NCBI GenBank assembly: GCA_964019165.1
Contig: OZ025273.1
Span: 16,784,714-16,848,713, forward strand
Origin: Mastigias papua
Taxonomy: Eukaryota; Cnidaria; Scyphozoa; Rhizostomeae; Mastigiidae
Length of the DNA: 64,000 bases
Direction of reading: 5' to 3'
Shown: positions 44,539-55,928 of the stretch, one piece after another
Numbering within the stretch: position 1 is the stretch's first letter
Layout: every line of letters begins with the position of its first letter
Translations under genes and position numbers: made by a program
The notes under the pieces: model-generated
The model's input: only the letters and a program-made list of their open reading frames with translations
The model's database searches: none
What the model was told of the DNA's origin: nothing

Positions 44539-45086
44539 TAACTGAACTCACTGTTGGCTCTTTCAAGGCAAGCTAAACCTCCCCTCCCTGTGACTGCATT
44601 TGCACCTTTGGTTGTGATGACATAGCATGAAGTACGCTAGGCACTTGATATAAAAAATTTCCATGGAAACTGTCAATACTTCCAGCACTACGCTTTGATT
44701 AATCAAGTGGCAAAAGTCACTTCCTATTTGAGATCCCAGGTTATTACCAAGAAAGCACTGAAGTAGGCGAAGGAAGTCGGTCTTGGGGTGAGTTAAATTT
44801 ATTTATGTTACTGGCTGATAGTTTTCTGAGAAGCTTCATAGCTGCATTCTTTCTTGGTTATGAGCAACAGCTCTATTATTGTATTCTAGCGTGTCATATA
44901 TTCTGCACTACATTTTAAAATACCAGATTCAAGCTTAGGGTAGAATTTTACTTGTATTTTAGATTTTTCATGGCTACCATTTACACATATGTACTGAAAC
45001 GGAAACGACCAACTCAATCGTCATAGCCTCCACCATCTACCACAAGCAAAGATGAATCAGGACGTTCTTCCGATTCTTTTTCAGAG

Positions 45087-45590
45087 ATGAGTGTATCAGT
45101 TGACGATGCTTCAGGGTCCTCAGTTATGGCATCTCAAGCTGAAGCTGCTGTTGGACTTGATCTTAATGATGACACATCAAACATTTCATCTGCATCAAAC
45201 AGGGCATCCTCATTGAGAACTCTTTCATTTTTCGATAATATAGAAGAGCAATGCCAACCTTCACAAACATTTTATCCAAAACAAAGTATAGGTGGCTCAA
45301 ATAGATCTTTCAACAAGAGCTGGTGTGCAACCTATAGATGGCTGGAATATAATCAAAGTATGGATGCTTGTTTTTGTTTCCCCTGTAGAGCGTTCTTGGC
45401 AAATTCTGCAGAGAAAACATTCACACAGATTGGATTTCGTGACTGGAAACATGTACGATCGACTGGTAGCAAGAAGGGGTTGTCGAAACATGATCAATCA
45501 AATAACCATCAACATGCCATGGCTCTATGGGCCGACAGGGAATGACGCAAACATGAGAATAAAACAATATGGAACACTGTTATAACTAGG
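45087..45590 (+). pseudogene. hAT transposase N-terminus with TTF-type zinc finger
   Basis: The frame has an acidic/serine-rich start and then a TTF-type finger: FNKSWCATYRWLEYNQSMDA, CFCFPCRAF, GFRDWKHV and a late H..H pair (KHDQSNNHQHAMA). This DNA-binding finger is typical of hAT transposases of the ZMYM/DUF4371 type. The frame stops at 45545 after ADRE; the same frame goes on a few codons (RKHENKTIWNTV). Coding then resumes only at about 46050, so 45590-46050 is a decayed or intronic stretch. Confidence 0.75.
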
Positions 45591-46049
45591 ACTCGCAACC
45601 TTGGCTTATAGTACGATACAGTGTAACACCTTTGGTCGTGAAGTTGTAATAGTGTTTGACATTGTGATTGAAATAGCGGTTTACTAAAATAAAATGAAGA
45701 AAACTTGGCTAAATACTTAAACAACTACAGGGTATACAATTTGGCTAAATACACAACCTAAGAAACTTGCGGATATACAAGGTACTAAAAAGGTTATTTA
45801 ACATGCCTACCATCTGTATTTGAACTGGGTCTTGCGATTTCCTAGTCCTACTTAAGTCTTATTGTTTTCTTTGAGACTCGCTTGTACTGAATTTGCTTTA
45901 TTCAAACTTGCTTGCTTGCGTGTAACTTGATTTTAAGAAATCAACTAACTGCTGGGCGCATGCTAGGACTTAATGCTAGCTAGGCATTGGGAAATACAGG
46001 GGGTTATGATTTGCAGCGCGAGTAACAACTGTCTTTCAAGTAACATCAG

Positions 46050-47229
46050 AACAACAAGAATGGTTGTATGCCGTTTTTCATATCACAAAGTTTCTGGCTG
46101 GAAATGGATTACCTTTCCATGGTGAGTCCGAAAAAATTACTGATAATGGGGATGGTTTATACCTGAGGACATTTTCGATATACATAAACGAAATACACAT
46201 CACCGGAAAGTCAGAACGAGGCCATATCAGTTTTAGCAAGACTGGTAAAGCGATCAATAGCTGAAGACGTATGTCAAGCAAAGCTATATACAATAATGGC
46301 CGATGGCACCACTGACAAAAACCGTCACGAAATTCAAGGGCTTGTTTTTCGATTCCTGTCACCTGCTGGTGACATTATAGAACATTGCTTGAATATAAAA
46401 GGGATAATGGATAGGTCGTCACAGGGTGTATTGAATTTCATTACTTCAACTCTCAAACATTTACATCTGCCTACAGATGGAATTGTTTCCCAGTCTTACG
46501 ATGGTGCTAGTGCCATGTCAGGGGCACATCAAGGGTTACAAGCATTGCTTAGTAAGTTTTGCAATCGTTACATCCTGTACGTTCATTGCTTTCATCATAA
46601 AATATCCTTGGTTGTGGTGCGAGCTATGGAAAATATTAAGGAAATACGGGACTACTTTGAAATTGTCTCATGTTTATATACCTTCTTTAAAAAGTCTGCT
46701 GCACTTGCAGCTTATGAAGGTTCAGCTCTCAAGCGTCTAGTTGAAACACGATGGTCAGGGCATGTCGAAAGCACATACCATGTGCATAGCAATTTTGGAC
46801 ACCTGATTCAAGCATTGACAAATTTCTATAAGTCCAGATCAACAAAATTGAAAAGTGAAGATCATGCATTAGCTATCGGATTGTTGCATCAGCTAGAAGG
46901 AGATGAGGACAGTGGGATGTTTGCTTTTGTAAACTGCATGTTGATGGAAATTCTTAAGCCACTAAACATTATTGTAAAGCAGCTCCAATCTTCTGATGAG
47001 AACATAATGTCAGCGTTATCTGTTGTTAATGCAGTGCGAGATGACCTCAAGGAAATAAGTGGAGAATTGAGTGAAGATCAATGTGAGCAGATGGTCACTG
47101 ATTTTCGAAAATCACTTAATATCATTGAAGTCACCAATGTTCAACAAAGAAAAGGTTCCCTCCCAATGCATTTCAATGATTTCATTGTTACTGAACACAT
47201 TCCATCAAAGAGTCATGCACGCTCAAAAG
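46050..47229 (+). pseudogene. hAT transposase catalytic region, first part
   Basis: 46055-46260 encodes the DUF4371-like start (FHITKFLAGNGLPFHGESE) and, after a frame change near 46262, the ORF at 46296 carries YTIMADGTTDKNRHEIQGL (catalytic D), SQSYDGASAMSGAHQG and VHCFHHKISLVV, ETRWSGHVEST. The last 25 codons of the open frame (after SHARSK) come from the LTR of the inserted copia. The gene continues in the same frame after the insertion at 51844. Confidence 0.8.
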
Positions 47230-47437
47230 TGTTAAAATACGAACGCAACGAAGAGAACAAAACAACTAGGCCGTCTCAAAACGAACATAACCAGCGAACT
47301 AAATAACAAGAACACTAAAGTAACATGAGCACGCTTGAATCATTCGATGCTCCTACGCAGCGGTAAATGTCAATCTTAAATGTCAATAACAATATGGTCA
47401 TCATCTCATAATAATAATAATAATAATGAGTTCTAAC
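47230..47437 (-). repeat. 3' LTR of the young copia
   Basis: TGTTAAAATACG ... TTCTAACA; contains an (AAT)n run at its inner end. Confidence 0.95.
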
Positions 47438-47492
47438 ACTCCCACTTGATGATCATATGTTATTTAGGATAAACAAATAACAAATAAGTCAG

Positions 47493-50135
47493 TCAATTAA
47501 CTTCCTTAACACCTAAATTGTCTCTAAATTTCTGAAAAGTAACCCTGGGAAGACCCTTGGTCATGATATCCGCTAACATATCTTCAGTTGGACAGTACTT
47601 AACAGAAATAGCTGTCAAATTTACTTGTTCCCTGATAAAGTGAAAGGATACATCTATGTGTTTTGTGCGATTGTGAAACTTAGGGTTTCTTGCAAGTTCT
47701 ATTGCTCCTTGATTATCTTCAAAAATAGTAGATGGTCCTCTTTGTTCAAATCCAATATCAGCAAGTAATCTTCTCATCCACACAGCTTCTTGACTAGCTC
47801 CGCTCAATGCAGTGTATTCAGCCTCAGTTGATGATTTAGACACAGTAGCTTGTCTTTTACTGCACCAACTAACAGTGTTACCTTGAATTTGGAAAACATA
47901 CCCTGAGGTTGAGCGACGGGTATCTAAATCGCCTGCCCAGTCAGCATCAGACAAGCCAACTAATACAGGACTTTTATCGTCAGCAGAGAACATGAGACCA
48001 TAATTAAGTGTCTCTTGAATATATCGCAAGATCCTTTTTACACCTGTCCAATGATCTTTTCCAGGTCTTGACATGACCTTTGAAAGTATGCCAACTGCTG
48101 CAGCAAGATCTGGTCGTGTGGCAGTAGTTGCATATGTCAAACAACCAATGATCATTTGATATTTCTGCACATCGACAGGTTTCTCATCATCTGACAACTG
48201 CTGAAATTTTCTTCCTTGTTCTAGTGGAGTAGTGACAGGTTTGCATTTATCCATGTTAGCTCTCTTCAAAATCCCTTCTAAATACTTTGGCTGACTGATA
48301 GAAAGGGTTCTTGAATTGCGATTTCGTTCCACAGACATACCAAGAACATAATGAACTTCATCTAAATCCTCCACTTTGAATCTTCTTGCAAGCAAAATCT
48401 TCTCCTTTGTTAGCATATCAATGTTGTTTGAAAACAGCAAGATGTCATCAACATAAAGAGCAAGAATAATAAAATCAACCTTACCATTGCTCTGCTTCAC
48501 TGACTTGACATACAAACATGAATCTGCACCGCTGTTTTTGTAACCGTTTGACTTCAGGAAACTGTCAATTGCAAAGTTCCAGCACTGTGCAGCTTGCTTC
48601 AAGCCATAGATGCTTTTCTTCAATTTGCAAACATGGTTTGGTTTTTCCTTATCAACATAACCATCAGGCTGCTTCATGTAAATGTCTTCATCAAGATCTC
48701 CTTGTAAGAAGGCGGTCTTCACATCCATTTGATCAACTTCCCAATCACAGATATTAGCGACAGCTAATAAAGATCTAATTGAGTTGTAACGCACAACTGG
48801 AGAAAAACCTTCTTGATAATCAACTCCTTGAGACTGCGAATACCCCTGAGCAACAAGACGAGCCTTAAACCTCTCAACAGTGCCATCAGCATTACGTTTC
48901 ACTTTAAACACCCAACGACTACCAACAACATTCTTCCCTGCAGGCAATGAAACAAGATCCCAAGTATGATTGCTCAATAATGAATCATATTCAGAGTTTG
49001 TTGCTTCTTTCCAGTTGGTAGAGTGATCTCCTCTCCATGCTTCAAAAATATTACTTGGCTCATTTAGGTCAGCAGTAAGAGCCTCTGCAGCATAAAACTC
49101 TTCTTCATCAAATCTAACAGGAGGTTTGCGCTGTCTTTGTGGACACAAATTTTCGACTTCCCTCATAAAATTGTCCTCATACATATCTCCCACTGGCTGA
49201 TTATCAATACCAGAAGGTTCATCAACTTCCGATTCAGCTTGATCAATATTTCTTTGATCTTCTTCAACGATTTGATCTGAGACATTTGGAACATCATAAA
49301 CTGGATAAAAGAACTGCAAATCCAATTTCAATGAATGTCCACCATCAAAATTATCAAATTCTTTCTCCGCAAATATAACGTCTCTGCTACGAATAAAACG
49401 GCGAGACTTCACATCATACAGTTTGTATCCTTTGGTGCCATCTGGATAGCCAACGAATATGCATTTGCGAGACTTCTCTTCGAATTTCTTTCGTTGCTCC
49501 TTTGGGATGTGAGCAAATGCTAGACATCCAAATACTCTTAGATGTGAAACATTAGGCTTACGGTTGAATAATGCTTCAAAAGGTGTGATTCCATTCAGCG
49601 TAGTAGTAGGACTTCGATTTCTCAAATATACAGCAGTATTGACAGCTTCTGCCCAAAACTCCATTGACATCTTTGACTGTGACATCATTGACAGAGCTGT
49701 TTCAACAATAGTGTGATTCATTCTTTCAGAAACACCATTTTGAGCTGGATTGTAGGGAACTGTGGTTTGATGTACAATACCCTTCTCTTTCATATAAGCG
49801 TCAAATATCTTGGACCCATATTCACCACCATTATCAGAACGCAAGGTTTTCACGTGGTTTTCCGTTACCAGTGTTTTCATTTGTCTTCCAGTAGCATTTG
49901 TTGTGAAATTGACAAATTCTTTAAACCTGTCCAACACTTCATGCTTATGTTTGATGAAATAAACATGAGTATATCTAGAATAATCATCAATGAAGGTGAC
50001 AAAATATTGAGAACCTCCATGAGAACTGACAGGCATTGGTCCACAGACATCACTATGAACAATTTCGAAAACGTCAGTGGCACGAGTGCTTACTCCTTTG
50101 GGTATGGGGTACGATGTTGCTTTCCCATAACACAA
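47493..50135 (-). CDS. Copia pol: integrase core, RT, RNase H
   Basis: 880 codons. Integrase triad D29 (VHSDVCGP), D101 (LRSDNGGEY) and E137 (NGVSERMNHT), DD35E spacing; then the copia GKKFDxK-like region and RT with GSRWVFKVKRNADGTVERFK, VDQMDVKTAFLQGDL and the box YVDD near residue 560; RNase H GLSDADWAGDLDTRRSTSGY, SSTEAEYTAL, EDNQGAIEL, RTKHIDVSFH. All key residues are in place. The frame overlaps the gag-protease ORF by 46 bp in a different frame, at the CxxC of the integrase zinc region, so a single indel breaks an otherwise complete polyprotein. The first codons are therefore not a natural start. Confidence 0.92.
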   Translation of the reverse strand: MCYGKATSYPIPKGVSTRATDVFEIVHSDVCGPMPVSSHGGSQYFVTFIDDYSRYTHVYFIKHKHEVLDRFKEFVNFTTNATGRQMKTLVTENHVKTLRSDNGGEYGSKIFDAYMKEKGIVHQTTVPYNPAQNGVSERMNHTIVETALSMMSQSKMSMEFWAEAVNTAVYLRNRSPTTTLNGITPFEALFNRKPNVSHLRVFGCLAFAHIPKEQRKKFEEKSRKCIFVGYPDGTKGYKLYDVKSRRFIRSRDVIFAEKEFDNFDGGHSLKLDLQFFYPVYDVPNVSDQIVEEDQRNIDQAESEVDEPSGIDNQPVGDMYEDNFMREVENLCPQRQRKPPVRFDEEEFYAAEALTADLNEPSNIFEAWRGDHSTNWKEATNSEYDSLLSNHTWDLVSLPAGKNVVGSRWVFKVKRNADGTVERFKARLVAQGYSQSQGVDYQEGFSPVVRYNSIRSLLAVANICDWEVDQMDVKTAFLQGDLDEDIYMKQPDGYVDKEKPNHVCKLKKSIYGLKQAAQCWNFAIDSFLKSNGYKNSGADSCLYVKSVKQSNGKVDFIILALYVDDILLFSNNIDMLTKEKILLARRFKVEDLDEVHYVLGMSVERNRNSRTLSISQPKYLEGILKRANMDKCKPVTTPLEQGRKFQQLSDDEKPVDVQKYQMIIGCLTYATTATRPDLAAAVGILSKVMSRPGKDHWTGVKRILRYIQETLNYGLMFSADDKSPVLVGLSDADWAGDLDTRRSTSGYVFQIQGNTVSWCSKRQATVSKSSTEAEYTALSGASQEAVWMRRLLADIGFEQRGPSTIFEDNQGAIELARNPKFHNRTKHIDVSFHFIREQVNLTAISVKYCPTEDMLADIMTKGLPRVTFQKFRDNLGVKEVN

Positions 50136-51574
50136 GGTTCACAAACAGAGTTTCTTTCAGCTTTCTCATTACAAACCATTCCCTCTACCATCTTGCTTTT
50201 GACCAATTTTGAAACATTGTCCATTCCTAAGTGGCCAAAGCGACAATGCCACAATTGCATATCATTGTTATCTCTTGCAATATTTATATGCTCATCAGGA
50301 ATAACCTTCAAAATATACAGTTTTCCTTGCATTTCGCCGACGGCTAACACCTTTGAATTTCTTGAAATTCGGCACATGTTTCCTTCAAAATCAACAGAAG
50401 CTCCACGTATTGTCATCGCTCGAACAGACAACAAGTTTTTGTCAAGATCAGGTAGGTAAAGAACATCATGGAGTGCAATATGCTGAGTACCATCTTCTAG
50501 ATCTGCAACAAGACGGTAAGTGCCTTTGCCACATGCAAAAAATTTTCCATTATCACCAAGAGTAACAATGCATGGCTGCTTGAATTCCACATAATCAGAT
50601 AATGAATCTTTATCAAAGGTCATGTGTTGTGTTGCTCCAGAGTCAATAATCCAGCCTGAATTATTTACTTGATCAGAGGTAATCAATGCTTCCTCATAAA
50701 TAAATGGAACAGGATCATTGTCCTCAGCACAATTAGCAGATGCCTTACTTCGCACATTGCCATGTTGTGAAGTATCCTTAGAGACTTTCTTGGGACAGTC
50801 TCTTGCAAAATGTCCCCTTTCTTTGCAGTTATGACATATTCCATGAAAAGGCTTATCATACTTCGTCTCATGATTCACAGGACCACTTGGGCCACGTCCT
50901 TGTTTCCCTCTTCTGTTTCCCATTGATCGTCTGGCAGAAAAAGCATCTTCAGACTTCCTTGCATAAGAAGTATCAAAACTACGATCAGCATCGTTTAACA
51001 GCATTCCTTTCACCTTTTCAAAGGACAAGTTATCTTCTCCAACAGCATCAAGAGCAGTGATTAAGGCTTTGAAGTCTTCAGGCAAACTAGCAAGCAGTGT
51101 CATTGCCAATTCTTTGTCATCAATACTCACTCCCATTTCCTTGAGCTGATCATGTAATGATCTCAAATGCGATATGTGTTCCAACATATTTCCACCACTT
51201 TCAAATCGACAAGAATAATACTGCTGTCGCAATCTGACTTTTTGTAGAATTGATTCGCGTGCAAACTGATTTGTCAGGGCATCCCATGCTTCCTTCGCAG
51301 TTTTCGTATTTCTGACATGAATTTGCTGCTCAGGTGCAACGGCCAAGCAAATATGTGTCCACGCTTTCTTTGCTTGCGAGTTGAAAACTCTCAACAAAGC
51401 AGCACCATCACTACCAGTACTAGTTGGAGCTTCAGCTGAACCATCTGTGTGGTCAAATAGATCCAGGCTCTCCAAATACAAGTGCATGTTGAACGACCAT
51501 GTTCGATAATTTGAACCATTCAGCTTACCAAACTTCAGTGCGTTGTTCATCGTGTCATCGGACGACGCAGCCAT
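50090..51574 (-). CDS. Copia Gag-protease and pre-integrase region
   Basis: 494 codons from the ATG at 51574. Gag (UBN2/Retrotran_gag type) covers about 1-210: LNGSNYRTWSFNMHLYLESL and MLEHISHLRSLHDQLKEMG. A zinc knuckle CHNCKERGHFARDC lies near 240-255. Protease active site WIIDSGATQHM is near residue 312, then the pre-integrase motif LWHCRFGHLGMDNVSKL and CEPCVMGK, where the frame is lost. The missing part continues in the next ORF (47493-50135). Confidence 0.92.
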   Translation of the reverse strand: MAASSDDTMNNALKFGKLNGSNYRTWSFNMHLYLESLDLFDHTDGSAEAPTSTGSDGAALLRVFNSQAKKAWTHICLAVAPEQQIHVRNTKTAKEAWDALTNQFARESILQKVRLRQQYYSCRFESGGNMLEHISHLRSLHDQLKEMGVSIDDKELAMTLLASLPEDFKALITALDAVGEDNLSFEKVKGMLLNDADRSFDTSYARKSEDAFSARRSMGNRRGKQGRGPSGPVNHETKYDKPFHGICHNCKERGHFARDCPKKVSKDTSQHGNVRSKASANCAEDNDPVPFIYEEALITSDQVNNSGWIIDSGATQHMTFDKDSLSDYVEFKQPCIVTLGDNGKFFACGKGTYRLVADLEDGTQHIALHDVLYLPDLDKNLLSVRAMTIRGASVDFEGNMCRISRNSKVLAVGEMQGKLYILKVIPDEHINIARDNNDMQLWHCRFGHLGMDNVSKLVKSKMVEGMVCNEKAERNSVCEPCVMGKQHRTPYPKE

Positions 51575-51637
51575 TCTTAATGCGAGAAATACTCAATATA
51601 AAACTCTTTGTTCGTTTAGCGTTCTGGGCCCATAAAC

Positions 51638-51843
51638 TGTTAAAATACGAACGCAACGAAGAGAACAAAACAACTAGGCCGTCTCAAAACGAACATAACC
51701 AGCGAACTAAATAACAAGAACACTAAAGTAACATGAGCACGCTTGAATCATTCGATGCTCCTACGCAGCGGTAAATGTCAATCTTAAATGTCAATAACAA
51801 TATGGTCATCATCTCATAATAATAATAATAATGAGTGCTAACA
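51638..51843 (-). repeat. 5' LTR of the young copia
   Basis: TGTTAAAATACG ... GTGCTAACA; followed by AAAAG. Nearly identical to 47230-47437. Confidence 0.95.
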
Positions 51844-52429
51844 AAAAGTTGAAGTCTTTAAGGAATCTCTGCGCCTAAGTGAGACTGAATTTAACATTAG
51901 ATTTGCATCATGCAGCACGATATTGTGGGAGGCTATGGAAGCTCTATCACCACGCTCATCAAATTTTCTCAACTACGAAACCCTCGTACCTTTATACGAG
52001 TATGCATCAACAATCCCGGTTTTATATGAAAGGTTTGCAGAGCATGGTGTATCTTCCAAAGATCTCAAAGCAGAATGCAGGATCGTCTCCCAAATGCTCA
52101 AGGACGCCAAGTGGCCAGAGAAGAAAGACTGAAGGATAGATTTAGTTGCCATTGCAAGTATTATAGCAAAGGACAACGGAAAAAGTGCCCCAATTCTCTC
52201 CAATGTGTATAGAGTGGCAGTTACAGCTGGCTTTACTTCAACACGTGTTGAATGTTTGTTTTCTGCTTTGACCAGGATCAATTCACCGCAGCGGCACTCC
52301 ATGAAGACAGCGAGGGAGTGTGATCTTGCATACTTGGCATTTGAGAATAAGGTGTTAATAGAAGACATTACATTTGAGAGTTTTTTGGTGGAATGGAAGT
52401 CGAAAGAGAGAAAGTTGTGTAGTATTTGA
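51844..52429 (+). pseudogene. hAT transposase C-terminus with dimerisation domain
   Basis: Direct continuation of the frame broken at 47229: KVEVFKESLRLSETEFNIRF, then LVPLYEYASTIPVLYE. A TGA at about 52131 interrupts it after WPEKKD; the same frame then gives VAVTAGFTSTRVECLFSALT and CDLAYLAFENKVL, the hAT C-terminal dimerisation signature, and ends at 52429. The nonsense codon shows that the hAT copy is dead independently of the copia insertion. Confidence 0.82.
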
Positions 52430-53131
52430 ACTTCAAACACTACACACCTTACTCTCTATCAACTTCCATCCCATCCACAACTCTCAAATGTTATGCCTGC
52501 TATTAACTTTGAAGAATGTTTGAAGAGAACATATATAATATAGTGGGGGTAGCAATGAACGTTTGAAGAGAGAATATATATAGCGGGGGTAATAGTGTCA
52601 ATATAAATTCAAAACAGTATTGACAATGCTTTGATATTTTTGTATTCATCATTCTCTTCGACATTAGAGGTTTTGAGGCTGCTGACCACAAGTAGTCCAA
52701 AAATTGTCGGCAGCATTATTGATTGAGTTGTGCTCCTATTTTCACATTGTCCACAAAGCTTTCACGTCTCCTTCTGTCCTGACTTCAAAATCCAAGTTTT
52801 TTCCCCAACAATAAATATTAGAGCTACTATATGAGTTGTGTTGGTTGGATGCAACTTGATATACTGTAATTGTATTAAGCGCATTGCACTGAAAACCAAA
52901 AGTGCTATTTAAATACTCCATATTATCTCATCCTTTTCACATTCGTGTGTTGAATAGAAAAGAAATAGTGTACCATGTTCAAATCCAGGTGAACTTAATA
53001 AGGATGCACAAGTGTGATAAGTGATTACATACTTATATTAGGGCAAAGGGAAGCCGCACCCCTATTTGTTCTTCACGATCTACCCGACAAAAGTTTGCCA
53101 CCCCTGACTCGCCGGTATGGCTACGGGGCTG
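52430..53131. other. hAT 3' untranslated region and right end
   Basis: Two imperfect copies of a 45-bp unit (GTTTGAAGAGA..ATATATA..GCGGGGGTA) lie at 52517-52598. The rest is AT-rich, ending in the inverted terminal repeat 53116-53131. Confidence 0.55.
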
Positions 53132-53139
53132 TTCCCATG

Positions 53140-53526
53140 ACAGATAGTTGACACATTGACATCACAATTTATATGATAACTGCGGGCTTCTACGTGCATA
53201 ATCTCAAATATCCATCTCACATTGTTATTTCATGTTATCTTGCATCATTTTTAGCCTCTATGTGTATATACTTCCTTAAGAAACTGACATGATTGCACTC
53301 AAGTGAAATAGTGTGAAAAATCAGTGGTTTTCACCCTTACCAGTGCCATTTTCATACTAATGATACATTTTAAGTAAACACTGACTTCAAATTCAGAATC
53401 TACGCTGTAACTTTACCCTAATGTGAGTTTATCTCTCACATATCTTAATATTTCTTCTCCTCCCTCTTCAGACAATCGTTGCCAACATTGTTGGAACGAA
53501 TTGCAGATTTTGCACACTTGTCAATA
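53140..53526. other. No recognisable feature
   Basis: Non-coding, AT-rich flank between the hAT duplication and the repeat at 53527. Confidence 0.5.
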
Positions 53527-53590
53527 CCTAGCTTCCCCCTCCCCAGTACAATGTTGTGTTACTGTGATATATGCTTGGCATCTCATAGAA
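53520..53590. repeat. Relative of the copia insertion site (empty-site repeat)
   Basis: CTTGTCAATACCTAGCTTCCCC and the following 50 bp match the joined flanks of the split copia (CTTGTCACTACCTAGC ending at 16715; CTAGCTTCCCC from 39256) with a single CTAGC. Confidence 0.65.
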
Positions 53591-54052
53591 ACGTAGCAAA
53601 GAGAAGTTAAAAGCTGGAGTTTTTGATGGACCTCAGATTCATAAAATGATAAAGGACAAAGAATTCACTTATTCCATGACCAGGACTGAGAAGAGAGCCT
53701 GGTTGTCCTTTGTCCAAGTAGTTGAAAACTTCCATGGAAACAAACAATCCGAGAATGTCAGGGAAATAGTGCATGAGATGCTGACATCTTATCACTTACT
53801 TGGCTGGAATATGAGCATAAAAGTTCATTTCCTGTTCAGCCATCTTAAGCAGTTTCCTGCCAACCTTGGTGACATAAGTGATGATTAAGGAGAACACTTC
53901 CACAAGGATATAAAGGTAACAGAAGAAGAACATTACCAAGGGTGTTGGGACACACACATGATGGCTGATTACTGCAGGAGCTGTAAGAGAGATGTTCCTT
54001 ATTTGAACCATTCCAGACGATCTAAGAAGAGGAAATGTCTTCCATCTTTGTG
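53587..54052 (+). pseudogene. C-terminal fragment of a widespread transposon-like protein
   Basis: The frame reads AGVFDGPQIHKMIKDKEFT, RAWLSFVQVVENFHGN, NMSIKVHFLFSHL and FPANLGDISDD, meets TAA at 53886, then continues in the same frame with GEHFHKDIKV, HYQGCWDTHMMADYC and ends at 54052 after a basic tail. I recall similar C-termini (GERFHQDI..RYQGRW) in many arthropod and cnidarian repeat-encoded proteins, but I cannot name the element. The single in-frame stop and the lack of an N-terminal part mark it as a remnant. Confidence 0.55.
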
Positions 54053-55928
54053 ACGATGTAATCCCGATATTTAGTAAATCTCCCGTATATTTTCTTTTGT
54101 GTAATCAGAATTTCTGTTGCTGTAATATGCCATCCTAATAAAACCCCCTTTACAGTGTCTATCTTAGATTTTTTAAGGTGAAATGAGAGATATATGTTTA
54201 ACTGATAAAAGCAAATGTGCCAAGGAAGTTCATACAATGGCTCAATTTTGCAAAAGTGAAAACCCTCGTTAGACACATAACCTGATATGATACAAAAAAT
54301 CTGATTGCATTTCTGAAATCAGCGCATACAACTGATACAAAACAAGACGTTAAAAGCAAAACAACTTTCGATGGCCAAAAAATTGTAGGCCTGTGTAATG
54401 TAGTCCAGGTACATCAAAACTGGTCACTGTAGTGAAGTTATGATAACAACAAACCTCTTGAACTCTCTTAATGCCTAAGGCCGTCCTCAACTGTCTTTAT
54501 GGCATATATGGGGAAAGCCAAACCATATTGTTCAAAAGCAGTGATAGTAAATAGTGCAAAACTACAAAATACACCATTAGAGAATCAAAGATACCGAAAA
54601 ATCGTTATCTGCAAGCATTCCAGAAGTTGGCTGTTGCAAGAGGCTTCAAAGCCCATACAGTTGTCTGTGTTTGTAAAAAGTGCATCGAACTGGCACCAAA
54701 TAAGAGAGATTTTACTAGACTTTTACAACAGGAAAAACATAAGAGAACACAGATTTGACATTTTCCAACATTCCATTTAAGTATAAACAAATAACACCTA
54801 TGTACATTGTACTCTTTGCCACCAAATAGTAGGGGGTATACACACATATTTTTATAAGAAAGTGCTTTATAAGAAAGTAGTACTGGACACAAGTTCAGTA
54901 CTGGATTCTGTAAACCTAAGAAAGTTTAAAAATTTGTTTTCACCCAATAAAGATAAACAAGCAAAACTATGAATACATTTAATCCTGTGACCAATTAGAG
55001 TTAGTTAGAAAAAGCACTTCAACAACATATTACATTCGAATCGATTAAATTGATGGTGTTGAAATCATTTGCTTGTAGTTTTTGTTCTTTTGAGATTTCA
55101 TACATAATATCCAAGGATTTCTGCATCTCTTCTTTTTTGGCTCATTTTCTCCCAAATTTTCAGATTACAATTATTTGGTATGTACAGTGTTTAGTTCTAT
55201 TAACCAAGAAATTCAGCTTTTGCACCAAGAATGTCTTAAGACAGTTTGAGTACTGGAACTGCCAGATTATTAAGAACATTTGAGTACTGGGGTCATTTCA
55301 AAATTCCTTATAAAACATATGTGTACTTAGGAGAGGGTTTAATATTTTTCCTAGAAAGGCATAAATTGAGGGAGGGTTGTTAATAGATGGGAGGGTCAAT
55401 GTTCAGTAGACAGTATGAAAACCCAAACATTCAAGAATTATTGCAATTAGCACTAAGCATTCTATAAGTGCCTATAAGATATATAGTTTGTTTGTTCCCT
55501 ACTTGCTAATATTGATTTGCATTCATAAAGCCAATGTATTTGATTTATATATCCTTTTTAAAACTTGGAAATGTTTAGGTTAATAAAATGTGGAATCGGT
55601 TTTCTGACAATTGCTTAGTTAGGGTGGGGCTTGGTTAGCAAATGGAATTGGGTGGTGAGACTTACAAAAATCTACAATCAGGGGCCCCTACTGTTCAGTG
55701 ACAAAGAATACTTGTAATGTACTAAAAGAGCATAGCACAAGAATTTGTATGCCAATATTAACTAGTTTATAGTAAAATTTACATGATGCAGAAATAAATG
55801 CAGCTCCCGGAAGAACACAAATGTAAAATATGGCAAAATGAAATCGAGTAATAGCACTTAAATCAGGTTGTTATTTCAGGAGAAGTTCTTGTAATCAGTT
55901 AGATGAAAGGTAACTGTATAGATCAACA
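54053..55928. other. Long non-coding stretch
   Basis: AT-rich. A 93-codon frame at 54499-54780 (RSWLLQEASKPIQLSVF) shows no domain that I recognise and may be chance. I see no terminal repeats or arrays. Confidence 0.45.

Larger units (their letters stand above)
47230..51843 (-). mobile_element. Ty1/copia element, complete and very young
   Basis: 4,614 bp with LTRs at 47230-47437 and 51638-51843, flanked by AAAAG (47225-47229 and 51844-51848). The LTRs differ by one base and one AAT unit, so the insertion is recent. It lies in opposite orientation inside the hAT transposase. Primer site (minus strand GTTTATGGGCCCA, 51625-51637) and polypurine tract (plus strand CTCCCACTTGATG, 47438) are present. 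One frameshift splits the polyprotein. Confidence 0.95.
42796..53131 (+). mobile_element. hAT transposon carrying two nested elements
   Basis: Ends CAGCCCTGTAGCCAT (left) and the inverse of CAGCCCCGTAGCCAT (right) are flanked by identical 8-bp duplications TTCCCATG (42788-42795 and 53132-53139), as for hAT. Inside are the transposase (45087-47229 and 51844-52429), a Harbinger-type inverted MITE (42944-44538) and a Ty1/copia (47230-51843). Without the last two the element would be about 4.1 kb. Confidence 0.9.

Noticed and set aside
47230..47306. C-terminal 25 codons of the hAT transposase ORF
   Set aside because: They are encoded by the LTR of the inserted copia and not part of the transposase.
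54499..54780. 93-codon plus-strand ORF
   Set aside because: No recognisable domain or motif; AT-rich context makes a chance frame likely.
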